A stretch of 64,000 bases of DNA from an uncultured Cellvibrio sp. (lineage in GTDB: Bacteria > Pseudomonadota > Gammaproteobacteria > Pseudomonadales > Cellvibrionaceae). Under the pieces are notes generated by a model, which did no database searches, was not told the DNA's origin, and saw nothing but the letters and a program-made list of their open reading frames with translations. The position numbers and the translations under genes were made by a program. Below, piece after piece: positions 36,679-45,944 of the stretch; within the stretch, counting starts at the first letter, position 1, and each line of letters starts with the position of its first letter. Location of the stretch: NCBI GenBank assembly GCA_946480695.1, contig CAMLKG010000002.1, positions 1-64,000 of the forward strand, written 5' to 3'.

Positions 36679-37374
36679 ATGCCCCATCATCATCGTGAAG
36701 GACATAAATCCCATCGTTCCGGTTGGCTGCGTGCCGCTGTCCTCGGTGCAAACGATGGCATTATTTCCACGGCCAGTTTGATGATGGGAATGGTGACGGC
36801 AGGTGTGTCCCATAGCACCATTTTATTAAGTGGTGTTGCCGGCCTGGTTGCCGGTGCAATGAGTATGGCGGCGGGTGAGTATGTTTCTGTGCGTTCGCAA
36901 GCCGATACCGAAGCGGCAGACCTTGCGCGCGAAACCCGTGAACTGGAAACAAACACCGCAGGTGAACATCGCGAGTTGGAAGAAATCTATATCGCGCGCG
37001 GATTGCAAAGTGATCTTGCCCGGGAAGTCGCGAAGCAACTCATGGAGCACGATGCGTTGGGCGCACATGCTCGCGATGAGTTGGGTATTACAGAAATTTT
37101 TGCCGCGCGGCCTATGCAGGCTGCAATTACCTCGGCGCTGACATTTTCAACCGGCGCGCTGATTCCCTTATTGGTTGTGCTGTTTTATCCAGCCCGGAAC
37201 CTTGCATTGGTAATCACCTCAATTTCATTAATTGCTTTGGCTATATTGGGTGGTGTCGCTGCAAAAGCAGGTGGGGCTAATATGATTGTCGGCGCTGCCC
37301 GCGTAAGTTTTTGGGGAACTGCGGCCATGGCATTGACCGCCGCAACGGGGCATCTGTTTGGTGTGATGGTTTAA
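36679..37374 (+). CDS. VIT1/CCC1 family Fe2+/Mn2+ transporter
   Basis: A 231-residue inner-membrane protein of the VIT family. Family motifs: HRSGWLRAAVLGANDGIIST at the N-terminus, GLVAGAMSMAAGEYVSVRSQ (helix 2), then a cytoplasmic helical metal-binding domain rich in glutamate (ADLARETRELE, HRELEEIYIARGL, the MEHDALGAHARDELG segment) and three C-terminal helices. It moves iron or manganese out of the cytoplasm. A histidine-rich N-terminus (MPHHHREGHKSH) adds potential metal ligands. The ribosome site is TTAGGAG. It is convergent with, and overlaps by 4 bp, the amidotransferase gene. Confidence 0.9.
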   Translation: MPHHHREGHKSHRSGWLRAAVLGANDGIISTASLMMGMVTAGVSHSTILLSGVAGLVAGAMSMAAGEYVSVRSQADTEAADLARETRELETNTAGEHRELEEIYIARGLQSDLAREVAKQLMEHDALGAHARDELGITEIFAARPMQAAITSALTFSTGALIPLLVVLFYPARNLALVITSISLIALAILGGVAAKAGGANMIVGAARVSFWGTAAMALTAATGHLFGVMV

Positions 37375-38072
37375 TGCGTTGCGGTATTGAGGATATAGGA
37401 AATGACCTCACTCATTGCGCAGTTGATGGAGGCAAAACGCTGTGCGTCACCCAGCATGGTATGCGCGCTTTGGGTGTAACGCGAGCCATCAATATCCCCT
37501 GCGCAATGTTCAATTAATGCCGCTGCCGATGCCGGTGTGGTTTCCAGGTGAAATTGGAAGCCGTACACCCTCTCGTTAACGACATAGGCCTGGTTTAAAC
37601 AGCCTTCACTGCGCGCGATATGTATTGCTCCGGGGGGAATAGCGAAGGTATCACCGTGCCAGTGGAATACCTCGGGATATTTCGCCAGGATGCGGGCGAT
37701 AGGGTGCGCGTTTGCCGCCGGTTGTATTTGCAATGGTAGCCAACCGATTTCCTTATAGGCATTGCGGGTGACTTTCCCTCCCAACACGTCGGCAATCAAC
37801 TGTGCGCCCAGGCAAACGCCCAACACAATTTTGCCGGCATTAATAGCCTCCTTAATAAACGCTTTTTCATCGGCCAGCCAGGGATATAAGGCTTCATCAT
37901 AAATACCCATGGGGCCGCCCATGACAATCAACGCATCAAAACTGTGCAGCTCCGGCGCTTTGTCACCGCGATACCAATGGGTGGTGGTAACCGGATAATG
38001 GCGCGCCGCAAAATCAGTCGCCATGCTGCCGATATCTTCAAAGGGGACATGTTGCAAACTATGGATACGCAT
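37371..38072 (-). CDS. Type 1 glutamine amidotransferase (GMP-synthase-like domain)
   Basis: A 233-residue class I glutamine amidotransferase standing alone. The nucleophile is in VLGVCLGAQLIADVLG (Cys near 85), with the family GGPMGIYDE loop and the catalytic histidine in YGFQFHLETTP (about 174). Such free-standing domains hydrolyse glutamine or gamma-glutamyl compounds. It may take part in polyamine or amino-acid breakdown, but no partner gene is near. A ribosome site AAGGAG lies about 8 bases before the ATG. Confidence 0.85.
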   Translation of the reverse strand: MRIHSLQHVPFEDIGSMATDFAARHYPVTTTHWYRGDKAPELHSFDALIVMGGPMGIYDEALYPWLADEKAFIKEAINAGKIVLGVCLGAQLIADVLGGKVTRNAYKEIGWLPLQIQPAANAHPIARILAKYPEVFHWHGDTFAIPPGAIHIARSEGCLNQAYVVNERVYGFQFHLETTPASAAALIEHCAGDIDGSRYTQSAHTMLGDAQRFASINCAMSEVISYILNTATH

Positions 38073-38195
38073 AAAAAACTCCTTAAACCGGGCAGGCAGA
38101 TATAAGCGGCACTGATTATGCAGAATTCTTGCCGGTTTGGCTGTTTAATTCCGCAAGAAACCCGGCCGAAGCGGCGGATTGCCAGGCGATTGGTG

Positions 38196-38201
38196 TATAC
38201 T
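38196..38201 (+). promoter_or_regulatory. Extended -10 element of the rhlB-like gene
   Basis: TGGTGTATACT provides an extended -10 (TATACT at 38196-38201). Transcription would start near 38208, which places the true start codon downstream of the first ATG of the frame at 38118. Confidence 0.4.
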
Positions 38202-38240
38202 CCGGCCATTATTTGTGCGGTACAACCGGTGGTGACGAGA

Positions 38241-39851
38241 TTGATAGGTAATTTTTTTAAGAAACTGATGGGCTCCGGGACTGACAAGCCAGCCAAGCAG
38301 GCAACTAAACAAGAAGGTGGGGGAAAAGTTCAGGATAAACCGGGTGACAAATCCCCGGGGCAGCGCAAGCATCCCCGTGAGCGCCACAACGGTCAGGGAC
38401 AAGAGCAACGCCATCGCAATGCACGCTCCCAACAACCCAAAACCGGGCAAGCGGAAAAGCCCGGCACCCGGACGGAAAAGCAACACCCATCCAAACCTGA
38501 AAAACAACACCAACCCAAGCGCGCGGTAAAAGTGGACCATGGCCCCTGGGATATCGCGCAATTCCCGGTGGAACCTATAGAGGGTAAAACCCGATTCCAT
38601 GATTTTGATTTGGAACTTCCGTTGATGCGCGGCATAGCGGACCTGGGTTTTAAATATTGCTCGCCGATTCAGGCGCAGTCTTTACCTTATGCGCTCAAAG
38701 GCAAGGATGTTGTGGGTAAAGCCCAAACCGGTACCGGTAAAACCGCCGCGTTCCTTACCGCCATTATTGATGACCTGTTAAAAAATCCCATTACTGAAAA
38801 GCGCTACGCCGGTGAAGCGCGCGCACTGGTTATTGCCCCCACACGCGAACTGGTTATTCAGATTGCCGAGGATGCAAAAGCCTTATGCAAATACACAGAT
38901 TTAAAAATACACACACTTGTCGGTGGTATGGACTACACCAGGCAACAACGTCATTTGCACGATGACCTTGTGGATATACTCGTTGCCACGCCGGGCCGCT
39001 TGCTGGATTTTTGCGGCAATAAAGATGTGTATCTGGATCAACTGGAAATACTCGTCATTGATGAAGCGGATCGTATGCTGGATATGGGGTTCATTCCGCA
39101 AGTGCGGCAGATTGTGCGCCAGACACCCAAGCGCGAAGATCGCCAGACATTATTTTTCTCGGCAACCTTTACCGATGATGTGCACAACCTGGTGCAGCAG
39201 TGGACCTACAAACCCGTTACGGTAGACATCGAACCTGAATCGGTTGCCAATGCGCGAGTGGAACAACATGTGTACCTCGTTTCCACGGAAGAAAAATACA
39301 CGCTGCTTTACAACCTGATTCAGCAAGAACATGCGGAGAGCATGATTGTGTTTGCCAATCGCCGCGATGAGTGCCGCGACCTGCACGAAAAATTATTGCG
39401 TCACGGCATTAAAGCCGGTTTGCTTTCCGGTGAAATCACGCAAAACAAACGTGTCTCTACCCTGGACTCATTCAAGGGCGGTGAAATCAAAGTATTGGTG
39501 GCAACGGATGTGGCAGGCCGTGGTATCCACATCAGCGGTATCAGCCACGTCGTAAATTTCACCTTGCCAGAAGAGCCGGAAGATTATGTGCATCGTATCG
39601 GTCGCACGGGCCGTGCGGGTAAACATGGAACCTCCATCAGCTTTGCCTGTGAAGATGACGCCCTGCGTTTGGAGCCAATTGAGCGACTTCTGGGTAAATC
39701 CATTAAATGCGAACAGCCGCCCGAGCAATTGTTGCTGGCCCCACCGGAGTTACCGCCTGCCCCGCCTCGCTCGCGTCACAATGAGCGTTATACCAATCGC
39801 TCGGTTGGTAATCGCCCTGGTGGAAGCCGAAACCGCCGGCCGCGTTCCTGA
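38241..39851 (+). CDS. rhlB: DEAD-box ATP-dependent RNA helicase, RhlB-like
   Basis: RNA helicase of the DEAD-box type, related to RhlB of the RNA degradosome. The frame opens at 38118, but the likely promoter lies inside that extension. GGTGGTGA (38228-38235) followed 5 bases later by TTG 38241 suggests a start giving (M)[13 protein letters not shown] 38229/38232 and ATG 38268 are alternatives. An N-terminal basic, low-complexity region of about 95 residues rich in Lys, Gln and His precedes the core. Core motifs: Q motif with [44 protein letters not shown], and [11 protein letters not shown] basic C-terminal tail follows. Pseudomonas RhlB proteins have a similar plan. Confidence 0.85.
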   Translation: MIGNFFKKLMGSGTDKPAKQATKQEGGGKVQDKPGDKSPGQRKHPRERHNGQGQEQRHRNARSQQPKTGQAEKPGTRTEKQHPSKPEKQHQPKRAVKVDHGPWDIAQFPVEPIEGKTRFHDFDLELPLMRGIADLGFKYCSPIQAQSLPYALKGKDVVGKAQTGTGKTAAFLTAIIDDLLKNPITEKRYAGEARALVIAPTRELVIQIAEDAKALCKYTDLKIHTLVGGMDYTRQQRHLHDDLVDILVATPGRLLDFCGNKDVYLDQLEILVIDEADRMLDMGFIPQVRQIVRQTPKREDRQTLFFSATFTDDVHNLVQQWTYKPVTVDIEPESVANARVEQHVYLVSTEEKYTLLYNLIQQEHAESMIVFANRRDECRDLHEKLLRHGIKAGLLSGEITQNKRVSTLDSFKGGEIKVLVATDVAGRGIHISGISHVVNFTLPEEPEDYVHRIGRTGRAGKHGTSISFACEDDALRLEPIERLLGKSIKCEQPPEQLLLAPPELPPAPPRSRHNERYTNRSVGNRPGGSRNRRPRS

Positions 39852-39871
39852 AAAAAATATTGGATCATTGA

Positions 39872-39891
39872 TGCCCGGTAAAAGCCGGGCA
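39872..39891. terminator. Hairpin after rhlB
   Basis: TGCCCGG (39872-39878) pairs with CCGGGCA (39885-39891) around a 6-nt loop. No T run follows on the plus strand, so terminator activity is uncertain. Confidence 0.35.
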
Positions 39892-40071
39892 ATATCCTGA
39901 TTCAGTAGCGTATCTCCCTCCCACGTAAAACGTGATTTTGGCGTTTGCCCTGTATGAATTGATTGCGCAAGCTGCGCCGGCAATAAATTGTCATTGCGCC
40001 GGATTTGGCGCGCTTTAATAAATATTGGCTACACTCAATAAATTATCCCAAGCATTTATTGAGCCGATCTA

Positions 40072-41337
40072 ATGAAAAAAATCCTCGTCGTTGAAGACAG
40101 TGAGATGGTAATGAAGGTGCTGCGTCATCTGATGCAAGCATCTCCGCTGGCTTATGAGGTCGTGTATGCAACCAGCCTGGCACAGGCAAGCGGTATCTAC
40201 GAACAACATGCCCCGGATTTTTTTGCAGCCCTGGTCGATTTGAATTTGCCGGATGCGCCTGACGGTGAAGTGGTGGATTTTACCCTCGGCAAAAAAATTC
40301 CTACTATTGTGTTAACGGGAAGTTACGACGAAAAACGCCGTGAGCAATTATTTAATAAAGGCATAGTGGACTACGTAACGAAAGAAGGGCGTTATGCCTA
40401 TAGCAAAGCGATAGGCATGATCAGTCGCCTGGAAAAAAACCAACATATCAAAGTGCTGGTCGTGGATGATTCCGACATGTCGCGCAAGCATGTGGCCAAT
40501 TTGTTCAAGCGGCATTTATTCCAGGTATTGGAAGCCGCTGACGGTGTGGATGCAATTAAAGTCTTGCTGGAAAACCCGGACGTTAAATTAGTGTTCACGG
40601 ATTACAACATGCCTAAAATGGACGGCTTTGAGTTGGTGCGCAACCTGCGCTACAAGTATGACAAAACAGACCTGATTATGATTGGCGTCTCCGGTGAAAG
40701 CAGCGAAGCGCTCTCGGCCAAATTTATCAAGCAGGGAGCTAACGATTTTCTACGCAAACCCTTCCACCCCGAAGAGTTTTATTGCCGCATTATCCACAAC
40801 ATCGAATCGCTTGAGCTTTTTGAACAAATAACTTACAACGCCCAACGCGATCATTTAACCGGTCTTTATCACCGCTCTTACTTTTTCAATGCCGCGCGTG
40901 AATTGTATCGCCAGGCAAAGGAAAAAAATTCCCCGCTATCATTCGCCGTTATCAATATCGATCATTTCAGTCATATCAACGTACAACATGGCAATGCCTG
41001 GGGAGACATTGCGTTGAAATACATTGCCGGCAGTTTACAAAATATGCTTGGGCGCTTTTTGTTGGCACGCGCGGACAGCGATGATTTTTTTGTATTAATG
41101 CCGGGACTGGACCACGAAAAGGCGGCATCGTTTTTAGCCAGGGTAAAACAATTGGTGGCTGCTGAAAGTTATCTGATTAACGGAGTGGAATCGCATTTTT
41201 ATTTCAGTGCCGGTATCTGCGACCAGCTCAACCAGAGCCTGGACCAGCAGGTGGCCCTAGCCAGCCTTTATTTGCAGCGCGCGAAGGAAGCTGGCGGGAA
41301 TATGATTGTTGATGATAACGATGAGGATGAGCGGTAA
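40072..41337 (+). CDS. Dual-receiver protein with degenerate GGDEF domain
   Basis: A 421-residue soluble protein. Receiver 1 (about 1-120) has VVEDSE and the acceptor in ALVDLNLPD (Asp56); receiver 2 (about 127-245) has VVDDSDMSR and VFTDYNMPKMDGF. The GGDEF-type domain (about 265-415) keeps the start RDHLTGLYHRSYFF and INIDHFSHINV, but the signature that should read GGDEF is DSDDF (about 334-338), with both glycines lost. It is therefore unlikely to make cyclic-di-GMP and may act as a binding or scaffold protein. The second receiver suggests phosphorelay input; no kinase is next to it. It ends 20 bp from convergent urtE. Confidence 0.88.
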   Translation: MKKILVVEDSEMVMKVLRHLMQASPLAYEVVYATSLAQASGIYEQHAPDFFAALVDLNLPDAPDGEVVDFTLGKKIPTIVLTGSYDEKRREQLFNKGIVDYVTKEGRYAYSKAIGMISRLEKNQHIKVLVVDDSDMSRKHVANLFKRHLFQVLEAADGVDAIKVLLENPDVKLVFTDYNMPKMDGFELVRNLRYKYDKTDLIMIGVSGESSEALSAKFIKQGANDFLRKPFHPEEFYCRIIHNIESLELFEQITYNAQRDHLTGLYHRSYFFNAARELYRQAKEKNSPLSFAVINIDHFSHINVQHGNAWGDIALKYIAGSLQNMLGRFLLARADSDDFFVLMPGLDHEKAASFLARVKQLVAAESYLINGVESHFYFSAGICDQLNQSLDQQVALASLYLQRAKEAGGNMIVDDNDEDER

Positions 41338-41357
41338 AGTGTTGCCGGGATGATTAA

Positions 41358-42053
41358 CTAAACACTTAAATAACGTTGCACCAGATCATCATTTAAATTT
41401 CCCATTGGCCCTGTTGCTACCACGCTGCCTTTTTCCATGATAAAAAAATCATCGGCCACGCGGCGGGCGAAGGGAAGTTTTTGTTCGACCAGTAAAACCG
41501 TTAAGCCCAACTCGCGATTAAGCTTGCGAATTACTTCACCGATATCGCGCACTACATTGGGTTGTATTCCCTCGGTGGGCTCATCAAGTATTAATAGTTG
41601 GGGGTCCAATACCAGGGCCCTGCCGATAGCGAGTTGCTGCTGTTGCCCGCCGGATAAATCACCGCCACGCCGGTGTTTCATTTCTTTTAATACCGGGAAT
41701 AATTCATAAATCAAGCCGGGAATAAAACGGGATTTGTCTTTGCGTGCGCCCAATGAAATTTTTAAATTTTCCTCGACCGTGAGCAGCGGAAAAATTTCAC
41801 GGCCCTGGGGTACAAAGCCAATGCCGCTACGGGCGCGATTCTCGGTGGAAAGTTTATTAATGTCATAACCGTTTAAGCGGATTGAACCATCGCGAACAGC
41901 TAATAATCCGGTAATACATTTCAATAAGGTAGTTTTCCCCACACCGTTACGGCCAATCAAGCAGCCACAGGTGCCTTGCTTCAGGTCCAGGGACAAATCC
42001 CACAATATATGGCTTTGGCCGTAATACTGATTGATGTTTTTTATTTCCAGCAT
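41358..42053 (-). CDS. urtE: Urea ABC transporter ATPase UrtE
   Basis: The 231-residue LivF-like ATPase of the urea importer. Walker A GRNGVGKTT, signature LSGGQQQQLAIGRALV, Walker B LLILDEPTEGI, and the UrtE-type start MLEIKNINQYYGQSHILWDL. It is the last gene of the urt cluster, 3 bp after urtD, so translation is probably coupled. Confidence 0.94.
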   Translation of the reverse strand: MLEIKNINQYYGQSHILWDLSLDLKQGTCGCLIGRNGVGKTTLLKCITGLLAVRDGSIRLNGYDINKLSTENRARSGIGFVPQGREIFPLLTVEENLKISLGARKDKSRFIPGLIYELFPVLKEMKHRRGGDLSGGQQQQLAIGRALVLDPQLLILDEPTEGIQPNVVRDIGEVIRKLNRELGLTVLLVEQKLPFARRVADDFFIMEKGSVVATGPMGNLNDDLVQRYLSV

Positions 42054-42056
42054 TTT

Positions 42057-42869
42057 CTATTCACCTAAATATACTTCAATCACCCTGGCATCGTTCTGGA
42101 CCTGGTCCATAGTACCTTCGGTTAAAACCGAACCTTGATGTAATACAGTTACCTTACGTGCAATTGAACGCACAAATTTCATATCGTGTTCGACGACTAT
42201 CACCGAGTGCTCGCCTGCGAGCGATAGCAGGAGTTCGGCGGTTTTTTCCGTTTCCTCCCCGGTCATACCCGCGACCGGTTCGTCTACCAGCAGCACTCGC
42301 GGGTTTTGCATCAGCAACATACCGATTTCCAACCATTGCTTTTGTCCATGGGACAGCGAGCCCGCATTTTTGTACCTGTATTCCGCCAGGCCAATTTGCA
42401 CCAGGACTTCATCGATACGGTATTTTTGTGTGTTGTTAAGTTGTTGCGTCAGCGTCCACCACACACGTTTATCCGCAGCGGTTGCCAACTCCAGGTTTTC
42501 ATAAACGCTCAGGGCTTCAAAAATTGTCGGCTTCTGGAATTTTCGACCGATTCCGCCGCGCGCAATTTGATGTTCGGACAGTTCCAATAAGTTGATTTGC
42601 TGGCCGAAATACACACTGCCTTCATCAGGTTTGGTTTTACCGGTAATCACATCCATCATGGTGGTTTTGCCTGCGCCGTTGGGGCCGATGATGCAACGTA
42701 ATTCACCTTCATCGATATAAAGGTTCAGATTATTCAATGCGCGGAAGCCATCGAAACTGACGGTTACGCCTTCCACATACAAAATGGTGCGGTGGGTGGT
42801 ATCCAGCGGAGCACCGAAGTTGGCATCCTTTTGACCTAGTGAATAGCGATTGTGAGAAAAAATATTCAT
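42057..42869 (-). CDS. urtD: Urea ABC transporter ATPase UrtD
   Basis: The 270-residue LivG-like ATPase. Walker A GPNGAGKTTMMDVITGKTKP and the UrtD-type signature LSHGQKQWLEIGMLLMQNP followed by LLVDEPVAGMTGEETEKTAE. The start codon overlaps the urtC stop as TAATG, so the two are translationally coupled. An extra N-terminal stretch of about 25 residues precedes the domain. Confidence 0.94.
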   Translation of the reverse strand: MNIFSHNRYSLGQKDANFGAPLDTTHRTILYVEGVTVSFDGFRALNNLNLYIDEGELRCIIGPNGAGKTTMMDVITGKTKPDEGSVYFGQQINLLELSEHQIARGGIGRKFQKPTIFEALSVYENLELATAADKRVWWTLTQQLNNTQKYRIDEVLVQIGLAEYRYKNAGSLSHGQKQWLEIGMLLMQNPRVLLVDEPVAGMTGEETEKTAELLLSLAGEHSVIVVEHDMKFVRSIARKVTVLHQGSVLTEGTMDQVQNDARVIEVYLGE

Positions 42870-44083
42870 TACACCGGCTCCTTGGCGGTAATAACACCGG
42901 CAACGGGCTTTGCTGTTATATCTCTTGTGGTATTTTCTGTGGCGATAGCGGGCCTATCGCTCTCGCGCTCCTGAATTGTATTTTTCTGTTGGCTTGCGGT
43001 TTTTTTTGCGCGCTTAAATAAACCCACCAAACCGTTGGGCAGTAACAGAGTTACTATGACAAACAAGGCTCCCAGGGCAAACAGCCAGGTTTCCGGTGAA
43101 TAGGAGGTAAAAATTGTTTTCCCATAGTTAACGGTGAAGGCACCGACAATGGCACCAAATAAAGTACCGCGTCCACCTGTGGCAACCCACACGACCAGTT
43201 CGATGGAATTGAGCGGGGAAAATTCACCCGGATTGATAATGCCGACTTGCGGCACGTAGAGCGCGCCGGCAATGCCCGCCAACATTGCAGAAAATACAAA
43301 CAACCACAGCTTATAGGATTCCACTTTATAACCGCAAAAACGCGTGCGGCTTTCCGCATCGCGAATCGAGATAATAATTTTCCCCATACGTGATGTCACA
43401 ATATAGCGGCACGCAATGTAGGCGAGGATTAGCATAAACCCGGATGCTAAAAATAAAGAAATGCGTGTACCCTCGGCAGCAATCGGTAAACCTAAAATGT
43501 CTTTAAAATCCGTCAAGCCATTATTGCCGCCAAAACCCATTTCGTTGCGAAAAAAAGCAAGCATCAATGCGTAAGTGAGTGCCTGGGTAATTATAGAGAA
43601 ATAAACACCGGTAACGCGCGAACGAAATGCCAGCCAGCCGAATACAAATGCAAGTATTCCCGGTACCGCAATCACCATCAGCATGGCGAACCAGAACATA
43701 TCAAAACCTTGCCAATACCAGGGCAATTCCTTCCAATTCAGGAATACCATAAAGTCGGGCAATACAGGGTCACCATATTGTCCGCGCGGGCCGATTTGCC
43801 GCATCAGGTACATTCCCATTGCATAACCCCCCAATGCGAAAAAAGCGCCGTGGCCCAAGGATAGGATTCCGCAGTAACCCCAGATTAAATCCACCGCAAG
43901 TGCGAGTAACGCATAACACAAGAACTTTCCGAGCAATGTTACGGTAAAGGTGGATACATGCAGTGCCGACGTTTCCGGCACTAATAAATTGCACACCGGC
44001 ACAGCGACCATGGCAATCAACACCAGCCCCAGCACAATCATGCCGCCGCGATCACTGAGTAATAAACGTTGGGTTAACATCAA
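42869..44083 (-). CDS. urtC: Urea ABC transporter permease UrtC
   Basis: The 404-residue LivM-like inner-membrane permease. About ten hydrophobic segments; family stretches include LAVDLIWGYCGILSLGHGAF, the GFGGNNGLTDF segment, and the late VGIINPGEFSPLNSIELVVW and GGRGTLFGAIVGAFTVNYGK, typical of UrtC. A polar C-terminal tail of about 45 residues follows the last helix and is longer than I would expect. It pairs with UrtB to form the channel. Confidence 0.93.
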   Translation of the reverse strand: MMLTQRLLLSDRGGMIVLGLVLIAMVAVPVCNLLVPETSALHVSTFTVTLLGKFLCYALLALAVDLIWGYCGILSLGHGAFFALGGYAMGMYLMRQIGPRGQYGDPVLPDFMVFLNWKELPWYWQGFDMFWFAMLMVIAVPGILAFVFGWLAFRSRVTGVYFSIITQALTYALMLAFFRNEMGFGGNNGLTDFKDILGLPIAAEGTRISLFLASGFMLILAYIACRYIVTSRMGKIIISIRDAESRTRFCGYKVESYKLWLFVFSAMLAGIAGALYVPQVGIINPGEFSPLNSIELVVWVATGGRGTLFGAIVGAFTVNYGKTIFTSYSPETWLFALGALFVIVTLLLPNGLVGLFKRAKKTASQQKNTIQERESDRPAIATENTTRDITAKPVAGVITAKEPV

Positions 44084-44166
44084 AATTCTCTCAAGCTATT
44101 TTTGCGTAGGTTGGGCAGGGCCAGGCAGCTAGCAGTGCCTGGCTTTCATCATCAATTTCCAGCAGA

Positions 44167-45825
44167 TCAATCCGCCGCCGCGCGACCTTTCTGCGGAAAA
44201 ATTCCCTTGGGCCGCTTTTGGATAAACAAAATTAACAAGACCAGCACCAACACTTTGGCGAGCACCGCTCCCGCGTAAGGTTCCAAAAATTTGTTGATAA
44301 TGCCGAGCCCCATGGCACCAACGAGCGTGCCCCATAAATTACCGACACCGCCAAACACCACCACCATAAATGAATCGATGATGTAAGCCTGGCCAAGGTT
44401 GGGGCCGACATTGGTTAATTGCGAAAGGGCAACCCCCGCGATACCGGCGATGCCGGACCCTAAACCGAAAGTCATTGCATCTACCCAATTGGCCCGCACA
44501 CCCACAGCGCGCGCCATGGCGCGATTTTGCGATACTGCGCGCACTTTCAAGCCGAGTGTGGTTTTTTTCAGGATGACCAGCAATGCGAAAAACACCACCA
44601 CACCAAAAATAAAAATGTATAAGCGGTTATAGGTAATGGAGAGCACCGGATTAATTTCCAGGGAGCCGCTCATCCAGGCCGGCAATTCCACGGCGCGATT
44701 CAGCGGTGAGAAAAGGCTGCGTGCCGCTTGCTGCAAAATCAAACTAATACCGAAGGTGGCGAGCAGGGTTTCCAGTGGGCGGCCATATAAAAAGCGGATC
44801 ACGCCGCGCTCAATAGCGATGCCAACCAAACCTGCCACAATAAAGGCCGCAGGTACGGCAATCATCAAGCTATAGGCGATCTGGTTAGGAAAAAATTGCT
44901 GCACAAGCCAGGTAACATAGGCGCCGATCATCATTAATTCGCCGTGGGCCATGTTAATGACACCCATGACCCCAAAGGTAATGGCGAGGCCTATAGCGGA
45001 AAGCAAAAGCACCGACCCCAAACTCAATCCGAAGAAGATATTTTCCGCGAGGCGGTATGCGGCTATGCGATCATCAATCGTGCTGAGGGCGAGTTGTGCC
45101 TGGTGTTTTATTTTCCTGTCGCTGTCATTGGCTGCTATATCACTCAGGGCAGTGCGCACTTCTTGCAATAAACTGCCGCGCAGGGTTTGGATTGCATCCA
45201 ATCTTGCTTGTTGATCATTACTGTGCAGGTTCAGTAGCGCCACAGCGCTGTTAATAGCAGTGCGCACATTTTCGTCGGGCTCGGTTTTTTGGCGTTCCTG
45301 TAAAAGCGCTATTGAACTTTCATCAACACCATCGGCAATCATGCGGTTTACCGCCTCCAGGCGCACAGCCGCGGTTTTGTGGTTTAAATTCAATTGCGCC
45401 AGCAAGCTACGCAATTGGGTGCGCATGCTGTTGTTTACCGGTACGCGTTTCAATGATTGGGTATCCCCCAGCTTTTCGCCGCTGATGGCATCGAGGTAAA
45501 TTTTTCCTGTAATGATGGCAACAGTCGGGTTTGCCCCCTTGCTTGCATATAAATTACCTTGCTGCAAAGCTTCAATAATCCGTGCAACGCGCGGATCATC
45601 CACCGCAGCTAATTTTTTTACAATTTGCGCACGTTTGGGCAGGCTGCCCTGGGTGAGGTTTTTTACCAGCTTATTAAATTCCGGCTCCGTATTTGTCGTA
45701 TCGGATTCAATATGGGGGATTAGTTGCCCGCTATTTTGCGAAAAAGCCATGGCCGAAAAGCAAATTGATAGGAGCAATACCAATTGCATATGCCAGTGGG
45801 CAAATGCCCTTACTGAGTTTCGCAT
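44167..45825 (-). CDS. urtB: Urea ABC transporter permease UrtB
   Basis: The LivH-like permease, 552 residues. The frame is open to 45969, where it would run into urtA, so I use ATG 45825, which begins a normal signal peptide (MQLVLLLSICFSAMAFS). A helical periplasmic region of about 200 residues follows (LPKRAQIVKKLAAVDDPRVA), usual for UrtB and absent from LivH. The membrane part carries GVMGVINMAHGELMMIGAYV, RAVSQNRAMARAVGVRANWV and GGVGNLWGTLVGAMGLGIIN. The gap to urtA is 119 bp. Confidence 0.93.
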   Translation of the reverse strand: MRNSVRAFAHWHMQLVLLLSICFSAMAFSQNSGQLIPHIESDTTNTEPEFNKLVKNLTQGSLPKRAQIVKKLAAVDDPRVARIIEALQQGNLYASKGANPTVAIITGKIYLDAISGEKLGDTQSLKRVPVNNSMRTQLRSLLAQLNLNHKTAAVRLEAVNRMIADGVDESSIALLQERQKTEPDENVRTAINSAVALLNLHSNDQQARLDAIQTLRGSLLQEVRTALSDIAANDSDRKIKHQAQLALSTIDDRIAAYRLAENIFFGLSLGSVLLLSAIGLAITFGVMGVINMAHGELMMIGAYVTWLVQQFFPNQIAYSLMIAVPAAFIVAGLVGIAIERGVIRFLYGRPLETLLATFGISLILQQAARSLFSPLNRAVELPAWMSGSLEINPVLSITYNRLYIFIFGVVVFFALLVILKKTTLGLKVRAVSQNRAMARAVGVRANWVDAMTFGLGSGIAGIAGVALSQLTNVGPNLGQAYIIDSFMVVVFGGVGNLWGTLVGAMGLGIINKFLEPYAGAVLAKVLVLVLLILFIQKRPKGIFPQKGRAAAD

Positions 45826-45944
45826 AGTTTTGTCTCGATAACGCAAATGTAAATAACGCGGAATATTGTTGTCATGCGCCTCACGAAGCTGCCCCAGTGG
45901 GCAACTCCGGGAAGTGCATTCGGCAGAAGTAACTACACCAATCA

